In this document: positions 6,826 to 9,913 of the stretch, in pieces
Numbering within the stretch: position 1 is the stretch's first letter
Layout: every line of letters begins with the position of its first letter
Source: an uncultured Micrococcales bacterium
GTDB taxonomy: Bacteria; Actinomycetota; Actinomycetes; Actinomycetales; Microbacteriaceae
Assembly (NCBI GenBank): GCA_903866485.1
Contig: CAIPNT010000045.1
Coordinates: 1 to 9,913 of the forward strand
DNA length: 9,913 bases
Reading direction: 5' to 3'
Position numbers and translations under genes: made by a program
Notes under the pieces: generated by a model
What the model saw: the letters and a program-made list of their open reading frames with translations, nothing else
The model's database searches: none
What the model was told of the DNA's origin: nothing

Positions 6826-7188
6826 ATGGCACAGCAGACAATGCGCGGTATGCGTCTCGGCACACAGAGCCTAGAGAGCGAACGCGGAGTCAACTATTCG
6901 GCTCGCGTAACCCACAGCTATCAGTGCGCAAACAACCACGTTTCTGAAATGGTGTTTTCGGCAGACGCCGAGATTCCACAGACCTGGCAGTGCAAGAGCT
7001 GCCCACAGCAGGCTGTGCTTCTAGAAGATGGCAAGATCATTGCGCTAGACCTCGTTGAAGACAAGACCCCTCGCTCGCACTGGGAGATGTTGCTAGAGCG
7101 CCGCACCCACGAAGAACTCGAAGAAATTCTTCAGGAGCGCCTCGACTACATTCGTGCCCGACGCGCTGGTGGTCAAGCAGACCTGTAG
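6826..7188 (+). CDS. rbpA: RNA polymerase-binding protein RbpA
   Basis: RbpA is an actinobacterial transcription factor that binds RNA polymerase and the principal sigma factor and stabilises the open promoter complex. The 120-residue protein has the family layout: an N-terminal tail with the RGMRLGTQS motif, a central core domain (about 28-75), a basic linker (DKTPRSHW, 79-86) and a C-terminal helical sigma-interaction domain (MLLERRTHEELEEILQERL, 88-106). The core holds C34, H38, C56 and C59 as a CxxxH...CxxC set, fitting the zinc-binding form known from Streptomyces rather than the mycobacterial form that lost these ligands. An upstream in-frame start near 6757 is rejected because AGGAGG marks the ATG at 6826. 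The convergent neighbour is ppm, the same relation as rbpA and ppm1 in Mycobacterium tuberculosis. Confidence 0.97.
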   Translation: MAQQTMRGMRLGTQSLESERGVNYSARVTHSYQCANNHVSEMVFSADAEIPQTWQCKSCPQQAVLLEDGKIIALDLVEDKTPRSHWEMLLERRTHEELEEILQERLDYIRARRAGGQADL

Positions 7189-7196
7189 ACAAGTTC

Positions 7197-7238
7197 AAAG
7201 CAAAAGGGCCACCGATTTTTCGGTGGCCCTTTTGCTTT
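7197..7238. terminator. Bidirectional intrinsic terminator between rbpA and ppm
   Basis: A perfect 19-base inverted repeat (7197-7215 with 7220-7238) encloses a TTTT loop. The core GGGCCACCGA/TCGGTGGCCC is GC-rich and the outer part is AAAGCAAAA/TTTTGCTTT, so either strand yields a stem followed by a U-rich tract. It begins 8 bases after the rbpA stop and lies 28 bases beyond the ppm stop, so it can end both convergent transcripts. A second, weaker stem (CCCAGC 7240-7245 with GCTGGG 7261-7266) directly abuts the ppm stop. Confidence 0.93.
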
Positions 7239-7266
7239 GCCCAGCTGCTTGCAAGCGGTGGCTGGG

Positions 7267-7974
7267 TTATCTTGTGAATCTGGAGAAACCCCACTTGGTG
7301 ACCAACCACAGGGCCTCGAGCAGAATGCCGCTAGACATCTTTGAGGCCCCCAGTGTGCGTTCTACAAACAGAATCGGAACCTCAATGACTCGAGCGTCGG
7401 CTTTCGAGCTGCGCCAAGACATTTCAACCTGAAAACCGTAACCCTTGGCGTTGACGTCGGTTAGGTCAAGCTGTTGCAGAAAAGTTGAGCGATAGACGCG
7501 AAAACCGGCGGTCACGTCGCGAATCGACACGCCTAGCATCATGCGTGAATAGGTCGAACCACCGCGTGAGATCAATTCGCGATACCAAGGCCAGTTCTCC
7601 ACTGCTCCCCCGGCAACCCAGCGCGAACCGATGACCAGGTCGGCCTGCTCTTTTTTGTCCAGCAGCTTTGGCAAGTCTTGCGGACGGTGACTGCCATCGG
7701 CGTCCATCTCAACAACGTACTCATAGCCGCGTTCAAAAGCCCAGGCAAACCCGGCTAGATAGGCTGCGCCCAGGCCGTTCTTTTCGGTGCGGTGCATCAC
7801 GAAGACTCGGTTGTTTGTTGCTGCGAGGTTGTCAGCCCAGGTGCCGGTGCCGTCAGGGCTGCCGTCATCAACCACAAGCAGGTCGACTTCGTCGGTGGCT
7901 GCCAAAACCCCAGTCAACGTGATTGGCAACGACTCAATCTCGTTGTAGGTAGGCATGATTACTAGGGTTTTCAA
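7267..7974 (-). CDS. Polyprenol monophosphomannose synthase (DPM1-like GT2)
   Basis: It transfers mannose from GDP-mannose to polyprenyl phosphate at the inner face of the membrane, giving the donor for extracytoplasmic mannosyltransferases (lipoglycan synthesis and protein mannosylation). The 235-residue protein is a soluble-type GT2 fold with VVDDGSPDGT (34-43), the metal-binding DAD (91-93) followed by GSH, DVTAGFR (153-159) and the ERTLGASKM segment (205-213). It lacks the C-terminal membrane helices of some relatives. The start is TTG at 7974, supported by AGGAG (7980-7984) five bases upstream and by conservation of the preceding strand MKTLVI; the later ATG would remove it. The gene overlaps the lnt stop by 4 bases (TTGA), so translation should be coupled. 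It corresponds to the second domain of mycobacterial Ppm1. Confidence 0.92.
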   Translation of the reverse strand: MKTLVIMPTYNEIESLPITLTGVLAATDEVDLLVVDDGSPDGTGTWADNLAATNNRVFVMHRTEKNGLGAAYLAGFAWAFERGYEYVVEMDADGSHRPQDLPKLLDKKEQADLVIGSRWVAGGAVENWPWYRELISRGGSTYSRMMLGVSIRDVTAGFRVYRSTFLQQLDLTDVNAKGYGFQVEMSWRSSKADARVIEVPILFVERTLGASKMSSGILLEALWLVTKWGFSRFTR

Positions 7975-9539
7975 ACTTGCTCCTGGGTTTTCTTCCTCCG
8001 AAATCTAACCCATGTTCCTGAAAGAACGATGAGAGCTAGCCCCATGATGATGGTGAACAAATTGAAAGCCGGTTCAATGCGCATTGCTGGGGTGATCGCG
8101 GTGCGAAGTGGAACTCGGGTGACCATAACACCCGGCTTGAATGTCGGAAGTTGAGACAAAACCTCGCCATCCGGACCAAACACTGCACTGACACCTACGG
8201 TTGAGTCATTCACCACCGCCCTACCGGTCTCAATGGCACGTAACTTGGCAATGGCAACTTGCTGATAGGTTTCGTCGCTGCGACCGAAATCTGAGTTATT
8301 CGTTTGTGAGATGATCACCTGGGCTCCCTGATTGACCAGGTCGCGAGAAATGTCATCGACGGCAATTTCAAAGCAAATTAGGACACCTAGATGGGTTTTA
8401 CCTATGTCAAAAATGCCATCCCGGGTGCCAAAACTGAAACCCCTAGAGATAAGACCGATGAGGCCTGGAGCCAGTGAGTACCAAAATGACCGGTCTGGCA
8501 CATACTCGGCGAATGGCACCGGGCGCTTCTTGTCATACCAGTCGGTTGCTCCGATGCCCGGCTTCCAAAGAATCGACGAGTTGTAGATTTGGTTTCCGCG
8601 CTCGGTCAGTGTGCCGAAAATCAGAGGAACGTGCAGTTGCTTGTCGACTAGCGTTCGAATCTGGTCGGCCACGGCTAGATCAGACAACGGGCTAATGTCT
8701 GAAGCGTTTTCTGGCCAAACCACCACGTTTACACTTTTGGCCAGCGGATTGGCCGCGATAAGTTTGGTGGCATCCAGATGGTTTTGAAGAATCGAACCGG
8801 CCACTTGATTGGCAAAGAGTCCCGCGTTGGCATTGCCCTGAACCGCGGCAATCACATAGTTGCCGGCTTGAGCATCGGTAGGCAAAACGGTAGCCGCCGG
8901 GATGGCAAACACCAAGGCAAGGGAGGTCAGTGCGATTGCGGTGGATGGTTTTGCGAAACCCGACCCTCGGCCTGCAATCCAGCTGGTGACCGCGAGCGTG
9001 CTGATGAAGGCGATCAGAAAACTCAGCAGTGGCTGGCCGCCGAAATAAACCCACTTGCCAAGCACCGAGTCGGCCTGAGACATTGCCAGACGTGACCAAG
9101 GAAATCCGCCGTAAGGCATGTTGATGGCCACCCATTCGCGAGCAGTCCAGAGCGTGGCCGTCGCCAACGATATTTGGGCGGGGCGCCAAGAACTCGCACC
9201 GAAGCCATCCAGCCAAACTGTGCTTTTGGCGATGGCACCCATGCCAAATGCAAAGATGATGGCTTCAAGCCCCGAAAGTGCCAGCAGCGGTGCCGGGCCG
9301 AGATACTGGCTAATCCAGGTGATTTGAGCGAAATAAAAGCAAAAACCGCCTACAAAGCCAACCAACAGCGAACGCCACGGTTTTAGCCCGCGGATAGAAA
9401 CGAAAAGCGCCATCACCGAGATGAAAATTGCCGGCCAAAAATCAAAGCGTGGATAGGCCAGGGTCGAAATAGCACCGCCAATGCCAGCAAGCGGAAGGCG
9501 CCAAAGCAACTGCCGGTTCGGGGTGCGTGCACTAGCCAT
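7971..9539 (-). CDS. lnt: Apolipoprotein N-acyltransferase Lnt
   Basis: Lnt adds the third acyl chain to the N-terminal cysteine of lipoproteins at the outer face of the cytoplasmic membrane. From the ATG at 9539 the protein has 522 residues: an N-terminal membrane domain of about six helices (roughly 15-215), a nitrilase-type domain (about 225-475) and a final helix (about 490-510). The Glu-Lys-Cys triad is recognisable as E277 in VWPENAS, K337 in YDKKRPVPFAEY and C389 in LICFE. The ATG overlaps the upstream helicase stop by 8 bases and has no clear Shine-Dalgarno sequence, suggesting coupled translation. The frame is open to 9626, but that would overlap the helicase gene by 95 bases. The end overlaps ppm by 4 bases. 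FAEY replaces the more usual FGEY near the lysine. Confidence 0.93.
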   Translation of the reverse strand: MASARTPNRQLLWRLPLAGIGGAISTLAYPRFDFWPAIFISVMALFVSIRGLKPWRSLLVGFVGGFCFYFAQITWISQYLGPAPLLALSGLEAIIFAFGMGAIAKSTVWLDGFGASSWRPAQISLATATLWTAREWVAINMPYGGFPWSRLAMSQADSVLGKWVYFGGQPLLSFLIAFISTLAVTSWIAGRGSGFAKPSTAIALTSLALVFAIPAATVLPTDAQAGNYVIAAVQGNANAGLFANQVAGSILQNHLDATKLIAANPLAKSVNVVVWPENASDISPLSDLAVADQIRTLVDKQLHVPLIFGTLTERGNQIYNSSILWKPGIGATDWYDKKRPVPFAEYVPDRSFWYSLAPGLIGLISRGFSFGTRDGIFDIGKTHLGVLICFEIAVDDISRDLVNQGAQVIISQTNNSDFGRSDETYQQVAIAKLRAIETGRAVVNDSTVGVSAVFGPDGEVLSQLPTFKPGVMVTRVPLRTAITPAMRIEPAFNLFTIIMGLALIVLSGTWVRFRRKKTQEQV

Positions 9540-9913
9540 AGTAGGAATATGCCACGATGCCTCGCTTGACCTTGTCAACCGCAGCCTTTGCAGTGGCCGC
9601 GAGTTCATCGTTGGCCGTCTGTGCAACCTGATCTAGCAGGTCGATGATTTGCTTGGTCCAGCGAATAAAGTCACCGGCCAATAGGTCGGCGCTTTCAAGC
9701 ACGGTGTCTAGCTTGGCTCCCGATGCCCAGCGATAGATCGGTTGCGCTAATGACAGGTCTAACGGTGAGGTATGCCCCAGCTTGTGGGAGCGGCGCAGGT
9801 CTTCTAGATCTTGCCATAGATCGATGGTGCTCTGCATGATTTCGCCGAAGTTGCCCTTCGGAATTCGTGGCTCGAAGTCTTCGTCGTCGCGACGGCTCTC
9901 ATAGACCAGGGCC
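9532..9913 (-). CDS. helY: HelY-type DEAD/DEAH-box helicase (C-terminal fragment, partial)
   Basis: Only the last 126 residues lie in the window; the gene continues past the right edge. The segment matches the C-terminal DSHCT domain of Ski2/Mtr4-like helicases called HelY in actinobacteria. An acidic YESRRDDED stretch leads into helices with LDLSLAQPIYRWASGAKL and ADLLAGDFIRWTKQIIDLLDQV, ending in VKRGIVAYSYYG. The helicase motor motifs are not visible here, so the call depends on this domain and on the helY-lnt-ppm context. A methionine at 9837 is internal: the frame continues upstream without a stop to 9913. The stop (9532-9534) overlaps the start of lnt by 8 bases. Confidence 0.85.
   Translation of the reverse strand, partial: ALVYESRRDDEDFEPRIPKGNFGEIMQSTIDLWQDLEDLRRSHKLGHTSPLDLSLAQPIYRWASGAKLDTVLESADLLAGDFIRWTKQIIDLLDQVAQTANDELAATAKAAVDKVKRGIVAYSYYG

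Noticed and set aside
8692..9216. A 174-codon open frame within lnt on the same strand
   Set aside because: It is a different frame inside the Lnt membrane and early catalytic region and has no recognisable features.
9540..9626. Upstream extension of Lnt by 29 codons
   Set aside because: It would overlap the conserved end of the helicase gene by 95 bases; the ATG at 9539 gives a normal Lnt N-terminus and a typical short overlap.
1..9913. Mobile element, defence system, CRISPR or biosynthetic cluster
   Set aside because: No transposase, integrase, direct repeat array, tRNA-associated insertion or clustered accessory genes were seen; every gene belongs to a known housekeeping or widespread family.

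Overview
The window is chromosomal core sequence from an actinobacterium. The evidence is RbpA, a three-helix Rieske protein with a twin-arginine segment, a diheme cytochrome c (QcrC) in place of a cytochrome c1, and the actinobacterial orders ctaE-qcrC-qcrA-qcrB and helY-lnt-ppm. Base composition is moderate for the phylum, intergenic gaps are under 100 bases and several genes overlap. This would fit a compact-genome Microbacteriaceae (freshwater Luna-type relatives, for example), but that placement is inference.

Bases 1-3551 (minus strand) carry a respiratory operon, ctaE > qcrC > qcrA > qcrB, with qcrB cut by the left edge. It encodes cytochrome oxidase subunit III and the three subunits of the menaquinol:cytochrome c reductase. 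In actinobacteria these form a III2-IV2 supercomplex in which diheme QcrC passes electrons directly to the oxidase. Divergent from it, trpD (3635-4699, plus) encodes anthranilate phosphoribosyltransferase; trpD beside ctaE is also the mycobacterial order.

Bases 4783-5895 (minus) hold a two-gene unit: a YczE-type membrane protein followed after 3 bases by a Nudix hydrolase. A cytoplasmic-looking glycerophosphodiester phosphodiesterase gene diverges from it (5932-6729, plus). It is followed by rbpA (6826-7188, plus), encoding the actinobacterial RNA polymerase-binding activator with an apparently intact zinc site. A 19-bp perfect hairpin at 7197-7238 separates rbpA from the convergent next operon.

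Bases 7267-9913 (minus) hold helY (C-terminus only) > lnt > ppm with overlapping ends. Lnt acylates lipoproteins, and Ppm makes the polyprenyl-phosphate-mannose used by membrane mannosyltransferases. In Mycobacterium tuberculosis these two activities are fused in one protein; here they are separate genes sharing 4 bases.

Four genes at divergent junctions (ctaE, trpD, yczE-like, gdpD) lack a Shine-Dalgarno sequence and have a TAnnnT hexamer 6-7 bases before the ATG, as expected for leaderless transcripts. By contrast rbpA, ppm and the qcr genes have visible ribosome binding sites. I found no tRNA, rRNA, CRISPR, insertion sequence, phage or defence gene, and no evidence of a previously undescribed system. 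No stretch over 300 bases lacks a gene.
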